DNA of 64,000 bases from Diphasiastrum complanatum (GCA_029204225.1 CM055106.1:9534274-9598273), one strand, 5' to 3'; positions 1-8,861 are shown, counted from the first letter of the stretch. Notes: a model not told the origin generated them from the letters alone. Numbers and translations are program-made.

Positions 1-15
1 TTTCTCACCAAGAAG

Positions 16-1030
16 ATGTCTTCATTTGGTTTACATTTCTTAGAGCACAGTGAGAGATTAACATCTTCCAACTATGCAATGTGAAAAATCAAAATGGAAT
101 CATTGTTGATTCTACAAGATGTAATGGATATTGTGAGTGGAGCTGAAGAAGAACCTGCTGCACCTAATGAAGCTGCAACATTCCACAAAAGAACCAGAAT
201 TGCCCTTCATTTTATAAAAATGAATGTTACCAATGAAGTGTTAAAAGAGATCAGTACATGCACCACTGTCAAGGAAGCTTGGGATACTCTAAAAACAATC
301 TCTAAAATCAAAAATACTTCTAGATTGCTTACTCTTAGAAACCAAATATTTCTAAGTTATCAAAGAGTAGATGAGAGTGCTTCATCATATGTCATGAGAG
401 TTAAGGATCGTCATCAAGAGTTAGCTAGTATTAGTGATGCTCTTAAGAACATTGAACTTGTTCAAGTAGTCCTAAATGGACTTAGAGATGAGTATGACAA
501 TATTGTGCAGACTTATGCTGTCAGAGAGGATCTTCCATCCTTGGAGACACTGCAAGGTGTTCTCATTGCTGAAGAAAGCAGGCAAGAGAACAAGATGCTG
601 AGGATCAACAGACTTTCATTGAAAGATGGTGGAGATGACAAAGCACTCTTCATCATAGACAAGTCAAGAGGCAAAGGCAAAGGACAAGAACACTTCAAAA
701 AGGACAAAGCCAAAGAAAGTGGTGAGGATCAGTCCTCACAAGGTGCAACATCCAGTGGCAAGAAGAAGCTGTCAAAGATCAAGTGTTTTTTCTGTGGAAA
801 AAAAGGACATTATGCATCAAACTGTTTCAAGAAGAAGAACCAATCTAAGCAAGCTAACCTTACTAATGAGGATGAGTGTGAGGGTGTAGAGAGTGAAAGA
901 GAGGATTCATTAATGATGTCTACTTTTTCATCTTTCTCTTTTAAGAATGAAGAAGTTTGGTGGATAGATAGTGGGGCTAGTTCCCACATGTCTAGTTCTA
1001 GGAACTCATTGGGAGATATTAGAACTCAAA
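16..1030 (+). pseudogene. Ty1/copia gag and start of protease, truncated
   Basis: Fragment of a copia polyprotein: gag (UBN2-like RNA-packaging protein), a CCHC zinc knuckle near 787-828 (CX2CX4HX4C, CFFCGKKGHYASNC) and the protease active-site motif DSGAS near 967. The frame opens at ATG 16, but a TGA at 82-84 stands where related gags have the Trp of the YSxWK motif; the next ATG is at 94. Homology ends near 1030, just after the protease motif, where unrelated sequence begins, so integrase, reverse transcriptase and RNase H are missing. It is closely similar to the gag of the minus-strand element at 56959-63664, but its knuckle is intact where that one has lost two cysteines. No LTR is seen on the left because the window starts here. 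Confidence 0.88.
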
Positions 1031-1449
1031 ATGGGCCCTTTGTCAAGATGTTGTTTTTGACTTCGCACGCTTTCAACGCTTATGTGTCCCAATGAATGGT
1101 GTCCAGTTGTTCGTTATAGTGGTTGACGGACGAGAATTGTATTTAACTTTCCCGACCAAATGTTTGTGATTTTCAAATATCCCGCCAAGTAGAACAAACA
1201 ATTGTGATTGGACCACATTGACTGTCCGAATACTCTAATGTTGCCCGTCATTGTTCACTCGAGGTTGATTTGATGTCAATATCTATAAACTGTGGTTAAC
1301 TAATCCTTGTAGTTAAGGAACTTCTTTTCATTCATAGGTATACCTCTCATTTTTTTCATTCTATCTCTCATTTTCTTGTCATTCTTAAGTTTACATCGCA
1401 ATCTCTACATTCTCTCCGATCTCAGCTTGCGTACTCGTAGTTTTGAATA
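1031..1449. other. No gene recognised; upstream region of the next gene
   Basis: I see no coding sequence here. A pyrimidine-rich stretch at about 1325-1440 and a weak TATA-like tatctataaac near 1280 lie before the ATG at 1450, so this may hold the promoter and leader of the following gene. The left boundary is where copia gag homology stops. Confidence 0.4.
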
Positions 1450-2762
1450 ATGGCTACACATAAACGGAGACTAAGAGGAACCATTGATGCAATCAATATT
1501 TGCAATGAAAAAAATGCAGAAGATCAATGGATACCAAGAATATATCAAAAATATCAATGGATCTTGATGCATCCCTCTGCAAAAGGCTCATTCTGAAAAA
1601 TAAAAAGATCGGATAACACATATAGAAACTCTTGGAAAGGCAAGATAATGGATTTTAAAGTATCACCTGCCGGTCAATCTATCACAGAAGTTTTAGTTCA
1701 GCATGCTTATCTTCACAACGAGCTCAACATTCATGATCTGAATCCAAATAATAGAAGAAAATGCAATTGTAAGTTTTCATATTTAATTTTTTTATATTTA
1801 TCATTGTCTTTAAACTATATTTTTCTTGAGATGTTTTTGTTGGTTTTGCAGATTTGTATCCATCAAATTTATTTGAATGGCAATCAGTTCAATCGATTGC
1901 AGGAATAATCGATGTCATACATTCGGATATCGGTATTTTACAATATAAAGGTCGTTCTCCAAAATCACTTTTAGAGTCAGGAGTTTCTTGTTATGATCAC
2001 ACATATTTTCCTAATAAAAATGGTTTAGTTGGTAGATTAGAGCCATATCCTCTACCAGATTTTTCGAGTGAGGAATAGATTTCTCCTGATGCAGCAATTT
2101 CAAAAAGTCTTCGATCTAGGCTATATATTGATATTCAGAGTATATTAAAATGCAGTACTGGATCAAAGAATAATAGATTAAGTTGGTATCTACCTTTTAC
2201 AATTTTTGTTGATTTTTTTTCCAAATGCTTGTTCGGAAAACAAAAACAATGTTTATTTGTAAGGACTTGAGTGCTGATATAATCGCCGAGTTGTTGGATG
2301 ATGGTTGGGATACAAAACAAAATCAGCAAGTTGAGTGCAGAGTATGTTACTCATCCATGACATTTAGATATCACATCAAAAAACAAATGCTCACTTTGTT
2401 GTTGTATTATAGAAGATGGATTAAATGCAAAGATGTTTGAAAGCCACTTTTTTTTATTTTGGTATAAACCCTCAAGAGCAACTTCAGATAACAGTGAAAA
2501 GAAATGACAAATGACAACATTCTCGCAATGGTTGAAGTCGAGGAAGATTGGTGTCTCAATCACATTCAATCAGAACTAGACATGTTGCAATTCGATCTAC
2601 CTCAGTACTATCAATTTCAATTGAATGGTATCAATCTATGTTATGCCATATAAAAATATTTCTTTTTTTCTATTTCTAAGTGAATCAGTTTCATAAAATA
2701 TATAACTAAACAATTTCTCTTGTGCAGGTAAGAGTAAGGCAGGAAGAGAATATAAAATGTAA
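1450..2762 (+). pseudogene. Unrecognised multi-exon gene, decayed (copy 1)
   Basis: I do not recognise this gene. From ATG 1450 a frame runs to a good donor (AATT|GTAAGT, exon end 1768) and resumes after TTTTGCAG at 1852 with phase kept. Exon 1 includes the stretch SPAGQSITEVLVQHAY; exon 2 includes NLFEWQSVQSI and NKNGLVGRLEPYPLP. A TGA at 1594-1596 and a TAG at 2076-2078 interrupt the frame. Further coding-like sequence follows at 2225-2440 (LSADIIAELLDDGWD), then at 2528-2627 (VEVEEDWCLNHIQSEL), a plausible intron 2628-2727 (donor GGTATC, acceptor TTGTGCAG), and a short last exon ending TAA at 2760-2762. The exon 1 sequence recurs at about 41091-41391 with the same splice donor, so this is a real repeated family. 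It is convergent with the H3-Ulp1 gene. Function unknown. Confidence 0.55.
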
Positions 2763-2934
2763 AGACATTGGAACATCCATCGAAATTGAAGATCCATAGA
2801 TTATGAACTATGGAATTTTGTATTATGTAATACAATTTTTTGTATACATCATTTAAGAATATATATGAACCACTTTTTCTATGAGGCTCATTCAGTTCTA
2901 TGATCTCCATTTTCATGGTGCAAAACACAATGTA

Positions 2935-3034
2935 ATTGCAACTGGATAATATGAGTTTTTGATAGCAAGATTCATTGTCTCCTGCAGGAAATGCACTATC
3001 TCAATTGGGGAGATCTTCAGTCACTTGAACTCCA
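2935..3034 (-). pseudogene. Second copy of the last exon of the H3-Ulp1 gene
   Basis: On the minus strand this stretch matches the start of exon 4 of the neighbouring H3-Ulp1 gene (3616 downward): both keep the pattern FKxLK-x5-EI-x-HF-x-QET followed by NSY. It has a TGA after the FK dipeptide. The two copies lie about 600 bp apart in the same orientation, so a partial tandem duplication of the gene's 3' end is the simplest reading. Nothing upstream of the exon was found between them. Confidence 0.5.
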
Positions 3035-3421
3035 GTTGAACGCTTGCCCTTGTTGAAGTCTCATATATATCGGTTCTATTTTTTGTCTTCATTGCCTTGG
3101 TCTGTATTGTCCTTGTCTTTGGATATGTTCAGATGATGATCTGATCAAAGCTTTGCTACGACAAATCTAAGTGAACTAATGTCGCATGTTTGGATTGGTT
3201 GTGGCAAACGTTCAATCAAATCATCATTCTGAACTTATCCAAAAAAAGACCATGGTAAAGGCAAGGCAATCCAAGGCTATGAAACACAAACATGTCAAAA
3301 AACAGTAGAAATTGAAGATGAATGAATCATAATCTAAATTGATAAGAGAAAAAAAAACATGTAAGAACAACCATAGAAAAACTGTAAGTATATTTCTATT
3401 AAAAAATTTTGTACATGTGTC
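3035..3421. other. No gene recognised
   Basis: AT-rich spacer between the duplicated exon and the end of the H3-Ulp1 gene. No coding motif, LTR end or primer site was seen. Confidence 0.4.
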
Positions 3422-3864
3422 TCATCCATATAAAGTGAGACGAATATTTAAACAGAACCAACTATCTATGATCTCTAAATCCATTTCTCCAGTTGGAAGT
3501 AGCTTGGGTGGAGAACACTCGGCCACTGCAATTGGATATGAATTTTCGATCACAATCTTTATGGTCTCCTGCTTGAAGTGCATTATCTCCATTAGGGAGA
3601 CTTTCAGGCATTTAAACTGAAAAAAAAAATATAAACACAGTTAAATGTAATTAATCAAAGATCAGTTAATAGGAGTTTGTATATGAAAAAAATAAAAACA
3701 CAATTAAAAGTAATTAATCGAATATTATCTCTTCCAGATTTGGAAGTCCATCTTGTAATGCAAGCCAATTAAAAAAGTGTTTGACATTGCATATAGTATA
3801 CCAGCCACAGCTGACAGAATCAATCTGTTGGGAGGACTGCAGAATCCAAATTTGAACATTATGA

Positions 3865-3935
3865 GATATCGGATCAACGCGCAAGATGTAAGAATAAAAT
3901 CTACAATGGAAACAAGCGCCTCTCGATCCGATATC
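3865..3935. repeat. Palindromic module A
   Basis: 71 bp. The left arm GATATCGGATCAACGCGC is answered by a right arm ending GATCCGATATC, with a GCGC inside each end. Lies in intron 2 of H3-Ulp1 copy 1, 16 bp from module B. Confidence 0.8.
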
Positions 3936-3951
3936 AAAAAAATTTGATTGA

Positions 3952-4020
3952 ATATCGGATCAGCGCGCACGTTGGGAAAATAAACCGATCTATAACTACA
4001 AGGGCACGTCGAACCGATAT
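3952..4020. repeat. Palindromic module B
   Basis: 69 bp. The left arm ATATCGGATCAGCGCGCACG is answered by a right arm CACGTCGAACCGATAT. Same intron as module A; the interior between the arms is not similar to A. Confidence 0.8.
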
Positions 4021-5577
4021 TGAAAAATTTATACCTCTGCATCAACCATTTTCAGCTTCGAGTATGCTTTTGCATTTGGTACTGGAAATAGTTCCAGTAT
4101 TTTCTGTATATGGGTCCTGGCAATTTTGTGTGTGTGTGTAATAGAGTTCATCTTCAAACAAACTGGATTACACACACTCTCATCATTGACGTACAAGGAC
4201 AATACATATAAGCTCCAATGATCACTGAAATCAGAAAACAAGAAATTTATGAGAATCAATGTGAAATCAAAATTTATATGACAAATTCAATAAAATAAAA
4301 TCTGAAAAATAGTCACTTACTTTGTTATGTATGGCAGCACGAGAATTGGAGTTCCCAGTTTAATGTATTGGAGCATATCATCGTGCAGACTTTTGAAATC
4401 AGCAAAATCAAATGTTGCCATGAATTGAAGGAGAAACAATGCAACATCTATAAACAATGGGGTCTGGAAGAACTCCATCCAGTACTGAATGGCCCCACCT
4501 CCTACATTGTCTCCTAGCATTTTATCCCTACTTTCTAATTCAGCGATATCTAAACTAGAAAGGGGGAGACCAACATTGGTTTTCGGCATCCTAAAACTGT
4601 ATCGAGGACGTAAACCTTTAAGATATGTATTTAACAATTGGTCATACTGTACATATTGAGGACTATTTACAAAGGCAAGTGCAGGGGGTGCCGGAAGTAA
4701 CACATATAAGCCACATAAAGAATTGTTATTCAAAATTGATTCTACCTTTACACTAACAAAATCGTTTAAATCGCTTCCAATAACAAGAGGAGGAGAACTT
4801 ATATTTATGGGTTTAGGAGAAGGAGGAGAATTAGGAGGCGGAGATTTATTAGGAGAGGAAGATTTAGCAGGAGAAGTTAAAGATGGAGTGGAAGGAGAAG
4901 AAGAAGACTTAGGAGGAGAAGAAGGAGAATTAGCAGGAGAATTAGGAGGGGAATGAATAGAAGAAAAAATAGTATTCAGAGGAGTTGGCTTGGCAAAATC
5001 CCTCGCTTTAGATGGAGGCTCAAGAGACCTCCTCTTCTTTGAAACACTCATGTTCTGTATACGAATAACAAGCCGGGTTGGTTGAGATTGCTTGCATTTT
5101 CTCCTCTTTGAATCTTGTTTTGGAGGAGAGGAAGGAGCAGGTCTAAAGTATTTAGCAAACTTGTCATATGTGTCCCGAAGCTTGAACACTATGTTGAGAT
5201 CCTTGGGCATGATGGTCACCCTCTTGGCATGGACAGCTGCAACAATAGTATCAGAAAAAAATTTCACCTAGAAATCCTCATATGTTGTGTGCAGCACCTC
5301 AATTGTCGTTACCATCCATCTCACATCTGCAGATAGACTTCTTGTCACCTGCTTGATGGACCTCTGTATGTGAGATTTCAGAATCAGAAGATTATTTGTC
5401 TTCTAAAGCTTCCGAATATCCTTGAGCCATGGAGGGTCTTTTCTTCTGCCCCTTGGCCTAGGAGGATGTGGTGGTGGACGAGGTGGCGGTTGTGAATTTC
5501 CTTGACCCGCACCTGAAATTGGTATTCCACCTGAATGCCCACGTGCTGTCTGCTTGGTCCGCGCCATCAATGTGTAG

Positions 5578-5647
5578 TAGCGAATCAACGCGCGATAATA
5601 TTGATTACAGGATCAGACCTCAGGTCGGACACGTCAAAGCGATACCG
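5578..5647. repeat. Palindromic module C, in the H3-Ulp1 leader
   Basis: Arms TAGCGAATCAACGCGCG and CACGTCAAAGCGATACC. It begins 11 bp upstream of the H3-Ulp1 ATG (minus strand), so it would lie in the 5' leader of the transcript. Confidence 0.65.
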
Positions 5648-5670
5648 AAGCTCAACAATTACGTAAGCTG

Positions 5671-5742
5671 GTAGCGGATGGACGCGTGCAAGTAGTAATG
5701 GATTGAAGGAAGTTGGTTTTGAGCGCGCAGAATCGATATCGC
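5671..5742. repeat. Palindromic module D, in the H3-Ulp1 leader
   Basis: Arms GTAGCGGATGGACGCGTGC and GCGCGCAGAATCGATATCGC. It lies between the minus-strand TATA box (5798-5791) and the H3-Ulp1 start codon, next to module C. Confidence 0.65.
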
Positions 5743-5790
5743 ATGGATGCAATTAACCATAAGCAAATAAATTTCAACGTCGTCGATCAG

Positions 5791-5798
5791 TATATATA
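5791..5798 (-). promoter_or_regulatory. TATA box of H3-Ulp1 copy 1 (candidate)
   Basis: TATATATA on the minus strand, 224 bp upstream of the ATG at 5567. The spacing resembles that of the TATAAATA at 6766, which lies 244 bp before the divergent gene at 7017; in both cases two palindromic modules fill the interval. Confidence 0.45.
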
Positions 5799-5811
5799 GA
5801 GAAAATCAGAA

Positions 5812-6012
5812 ATGATTGCAAACGTAGTGGTTTGCAAACGTGGTGGCTCATATTACGATGATGATTACTCAGAGGCTTGTCAATCATATCAATCTAAATA
5901 TCCATCAGATTTAATCTCAAATAAAGTATGGTCACATCTACAATTCATGCTACAAAAGTATAATATCACACTTCTACCATTTAATGCTAAATTTGACAAC
6001 GTTAAGCTTTAA
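5812..6012 (+). CDS. Small open frame in the divergent intergenic region, doubtful
   Basis: A 66-codon frame with an acidic, Tyr-rich start (GGSYYDDDYSEAC). It lies between the two divergent promoters and has no recognised domain or second copy in the window. It starts only about 20 bp from the TATATATA sequence, which fits better as a minus-strand promoter. It could be an exon remnant or chance. Confidence 0.2.
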   Translation: MIANVVVCKRGGSYYDDDYSEACQSYQSKYPSDLISNKVWSHLQFMLQKYNITLLPFNAKFDNVKL

Positions 6013-6076
6013 ATATAAGACCCTTTTATATCCAATAATTATAATTTTTGAGAATACCAAAAGCCATATTTTCACC

Positions 6077-6150
6077 CGATAGCTAATCAACGCGCATATA
6101 AAGCATTTGACAACCATAGTATGTATTCTCACACGCTCATCCGATATTGG
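6077..6150. repeat. Palindromic module E
   Basis: Arms CGATAGCTAATCAACGCGCA and CACACGCTCATCCGATATTGG, interior not similar to other modules. Intergenic. Confidence 0.7.
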
Positions 6151-6289
6151 ATGCAATAAGAATGATCAGAACTTGATTCGATAGATTCTGCATAACTTTG
6201 GCCATTATGAAGAGTCTTCTGAATCAAGCTTTAATCATGCATATAGGGTCCAATAGTTTCAAAAATTTCGACAATATTTTTTTCTTGGA

Positions 6290-6358
6290 ATAGCGATTCG
6301 ACGCGCAAGGTCCAAATGCAGCTGATACATCGTCTGCTAGGCACGCTGATCCGATATC
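6290..6358. repeat. Palindromic module F
   Basis: Arms ATAGCGATTCGACGCGC and GGCACGCTGATCCGATATC. Intergenic, between the two divergent promoters. Confidence 0.72.
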
Positions 6359-6765
6359 CCATATGTAGAAAAATATTACTGGAACGCATAATGAAAGACT
6401 TATGAAAATGTTCTGAATGAACATTATCTCAAAAAAGAAATTTTTGTCTTTACGGTGCTTAAATAGGACAAGAGATTGTAATAATTCTCCTCGTTCACGT
6501 TTTTCAATGATATCCATTAATCAATTGTTTATAATTTTTGTAATTATTATTCTAGGAGGCTAGTGATTTTCTATTTAATGCATCTCGACGCAGGTACAGA
6601 TTCTAGGGTCAGGGCTAATGATGATTAGTTGAATCTAGTACTAGACTAGTCAATGTATTTCAGCTTAGGTACAAATTAGTCTCATTCTGATTGGTGGATA
6701 AATATAGGCTGTAAATCACAATTCGTTATTTGATAGATGTATGGCTGTGATCAACAGGAATTGGC

Positions 6766-6773
6766 TATAAATA
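6766..6773 (+). promoter_or_regulatory. TATA box of the 7017 gene (candidate)
   Basis: TATAAATA in the context GGCTATAAATATGTGC, 244 bp before the ATG at 7017. A pyrimidine-rich start-site-like stretch follows at about 6785-6845. Confidence 0.5.
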
Positions 6774-6851
6774 TGTGCACCACTTGTCTTATTTTGATTC
6801 CGTAATCTTTTATTCTGAACTCTCTAGTCTTCTTGTTTTTCTTCATTAACC

Positions 6852-6923
6852 CGATATCAAATCGACGCGCGCCAACCTTTGCTGTGCATGCTCGTATTCA
6901 TTTCGGCGTGTTGAATCGATATC
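6852..6923. repeat. Palindromic module G, in the 7017 gene leader
   Basis: Arms CGATATCAAATCGACGCGCG and CGGCGTGTTGAATCGATATC. Lies between the TATA box and the ATG at 7017. Confidence 0.72.
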
Positions 6924-6975
6924 AGCCACTACCGACCAGTTCTTTTTGAAAAATTTCATTCTCGGCCTCACCACA

Positions 6976-7007
6976 TTGGATCAGCGCGCGCACGTTGAAC
7001 CGATATC
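6976..7007. repeat. Palindromic module H, short form
   Basis: Left and right arms directly abut (GGATCAGCGCGC then GCACGTTGAACCGATATC) with no interior, as if the spacer had been lost. It ends 9 bp before the ATG at 7017. Confidence 0.7.
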
Positions 7008-7016
7008 ACATTCAAT

Positions 7017-8068
7017 ATGGCTAGTTCCTCCATGGCCTCAGATGACAAACTTATGGATTTTTTGAATGTCAGTGACATTCTATCTGACAAATTAGAGTAT
7101 TTTGCTAGTATTTTTTTTCCTCCCTTCAATATCGATAAGCTAGTTTATGAGAATCGTTATAATTTAATTTCTTATCTTGATAATTTTTTTCAGATTATTA
7201 GTACTCCTATCATGGATATAGATAATTTTTGTTTCGTTCATTTTCAGGACCTTGTACATTCCCAACCATCCTCTAAGCATAAACACAATAAAAAGTACTC
7301 TAACCTGCATGACCATTTCAAAAGAAATATATACTTTGATATCCACAAAAGAATATGTAGCCTTCTAATCAAAGGAATGACTTTTGTGTTCGACATATCT
7401 ACTGAAATTCCATATGATGAGTCTGTTGAATCTTCAACTGTTCCATTGATCGAAGCATCTACACCTGTTCCAGTTGATGTAAATGATGCAGAAACTGATA
7501 TAGGGGTTGAAGCTAAAGCTTCTATGGCTTCAGATTATCAAAAAATCTCTCTCATTCTATAATCCTCTCTGATTCTCTTCCATATGCATCTTCTGTTAAT
7601 CAATTAACTCTACTTGATGTTCCTTTATATTTTATAAATAATGAATGTTATATTTTATTTAATGATATAGAAGATGTATTGAATCTGAGACAGGATGAAA
7701 TCCTCTCAATTTTTGCTCAAAATTTATCAAAATTTTCTGACATTTTTTATTACTTATATGATGACCTTGAAAGTGAGATAGATTATGATAAAGATGGCAA
7801 TTGGAAATCTGGCAATGAGGCCTTGGAGGCCATGATTGAAAAATCTAAAGCCTATGAAAAGACTTTGCCTACAGAGGAGGAATTTTTGGAATTTCAAAAA
7901 AGATATCGCCCTAGGACTAGATATATCCCCTCCGAAAATATAGAGACCATTGGAGGACATGACATCAGCAGAGCCAATGTCATTGATTACGATGATTATG
8001 ATCTGGTAAGTAGATATTGTGAAAAATACAAAAATAAACTTGGTAGAGGCCAAAAATCTTGTATATAG
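7017..8068 (+). pseudogene. Unrecognised acidic protein gene with one frameshift
   Basis: I do not recognise the family. From ATG 7017 the frame reads 181 codons (MASSSMASDDKLMDFLNV...) to TAA near 7560. A second frame, open from before 7562 to the TAG at 8066-8068, continues the same protein style (NQLTLLDVPLYFINNECY, then KAYEKTLPTEEEFLEFQKRY, ending ISRANVIDYDDYDLVSRYC). The switch can be placed at the A6 run near 7539-7544, so one base gained or lost there would explain it; the joined product would be about 350 residues, acidic, with no membrane segment. It could equally be a sequencing error in the homopolymer. The leader carries modules G and H. A copia LTR begins 12 bp after the stop, so the natural 3' end may be cut off. 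Confidence 0.55.
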
Positions 8069-8079
8069 ATAAACACACA

Positions 8080-8848
8080 TGTGTGGAGCCTGTTCCCACG
8101 TGTGAAAATAGTGTACTCGTCATGTACCATAATCATATATGTTGTACATATGATTTAATTCAAGTTCTAGTGGCTAAATGACCAAAAACTAGTTTTCTAG
8201 ACATATGACACATAGCATCAATCTATTGATTGCATGAGCCACATCTTTTGGTTAGGTGTCATATCCCACGTGTAGAGGACAGATCACACGTGTGGAATAA
8301 GCTGAAGTAGACGAATTTTGACTTCTAGAAGATTTCCAAGTAGATCTCCATATAGAAGGAAAATGGACCAAAAGTGCTCAAAATAGAAGGTTTTGTCCAA
8401 GTGTCAGTTTTGCATGATAAATTATCATATGACAAAGAACCTTCACACATGTGGGATTAGAGGGATGATCAGTACCACGAGCTCCCACTTATTGTATATA
8501 TAGAGCCACATTTGGCCATAATCATTGTGAGACACCAATTTTTGTTTTGGAAGCAATTTTGAGTGATTCTCTCCATTTGTGTACATTTGTTTTGATTGTT
8601 TTGAGGTTCTATCAATGTGTACTTGATTTTCAGATTGGAGTCCGTACTCAGACAATGTTTCACATGTGTGAAACTAGAAAGTACACCTACCTTCAATTAA
8701 TGATTGTTCTTGTTAGGATTTTGTGTCTAGAATTGATCTAGATTGATTTCAATCTCAAGTAGATTGATAGATCAAGTAATCTGACAACCAATCCCTCTTG
8801 AGGATCAGATTAGGATTCACTATTGGTCCTCTTTGTACTTTTTCCACA
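8080..8848 (+). repeat. 5' LTR of a long-leader copia element
   Basis: Begins TGTGTGGAGCC and ends TTTCCACA directly before a primer binding site. It contains repeated CACGTGTG motifs. A 168-bp piece of the same LTR lies at 20178-20345. No 3' LTR partner was found, so this element is incomplete. Confidence 0.7.
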
Positions 8849-8861
8849 TGGTATCAGAGCC
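8849..8861 (+). other. Primer binding site, initiator tRNA-Met type
   Basis: TGGTATCAGAGCC follows the LTR end without a gap; this is the standard copia priming site. Confidence 0.85.

Larger units (their letters stand above)
3837..4034 (-). other. Intron 2 of H3-Ulp1 copy 1, carrying two palindromic modules
   Basis: Donor GCAGAG|GTATAA and acceptor GATTCTGCAG join in phase 0, placing the catalytic-Cys exon directly after exon 2. Copy 2 has a similar donor (TCAAG|GTATAT) at the equivalent place. Most of the intron is filled by the palindromic modules at 3865-3935 and 3952-4020. Confidence 0.65.
3422..5567 (-). pseudogene. Histone H3-Ulp1 protease fusion gene, copy 1
   Basis: Predicted chromatin protein fused to a Ulp1/C48-type (SUMO protease-like) domain. 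Exon 1, 5567-4321, starts MARTKQTARG, the H3 tail with R2, K4 and R8 kept but K9 changed to G. After a Pro-rich tail the histone fold aligns with H3 without gaps from WLKDIRKL to HAKRVTIMPKD. A Ser/Pro-rich linker (residues about 145-260) leads to the protease. Intron 1 is GT at 4320 to AG at 4225; exon 2, 4224-4035, gives NDHWSLYVL (catalytic His) and KMNS where Ulp1 has its LDS Asp. Intron 2 spans 4034-3837; exon 3 from 3836 gives SSQQIDSVSCGWYT (oxyanion Gln, nucleophile Cys). Exon 4, 3616-3422, follows a strong polypyrimidine-CAG. All phases agree. Oddities: TAG at 5405-5403 and 5270-5268 (codons 55 and 100), and the intron 3 donor reads AT instead of GT (3728-3727), where copy 2 has GT. 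It may be a pseudogene or need amber readthrough. Confidence 0.8.
6013..6765. other. Divergent intergenic region
   Basis: No gene recognised apart from modules E and F. It separates the minus-strand H3-Ulp1 gene from the plus-strand gene at 7017 and probably holds the upstream parts of both promoters. Confidence 0.45.

Noticed and set aside
3725-4045. Minus-strand 106-codon frame read straight through intron 2
   Set aside because: It crosses the palindromic modules and uses the wrong frame for the catalytic-Cys exon; the spliced model keeps phase and restores the Ulp1 motif.
4723-4956. Glu/Gly-rich plus-strand frame
   Set aside because: It is the antisense of the Ser/Pro-rich linker of the H3-Ulp1 gene.
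3865-7007. CRISPR-like array
   Set aside because: Spacing is irregular, arms are inverted rather than direct repeats, and the setting is a plant nuclear genome.
7754-8080. Minus-strand frame with hydrophobic stretches
   Set aside because: Antisense of the acidic gene at 7017-8068, whose codons explain it better.
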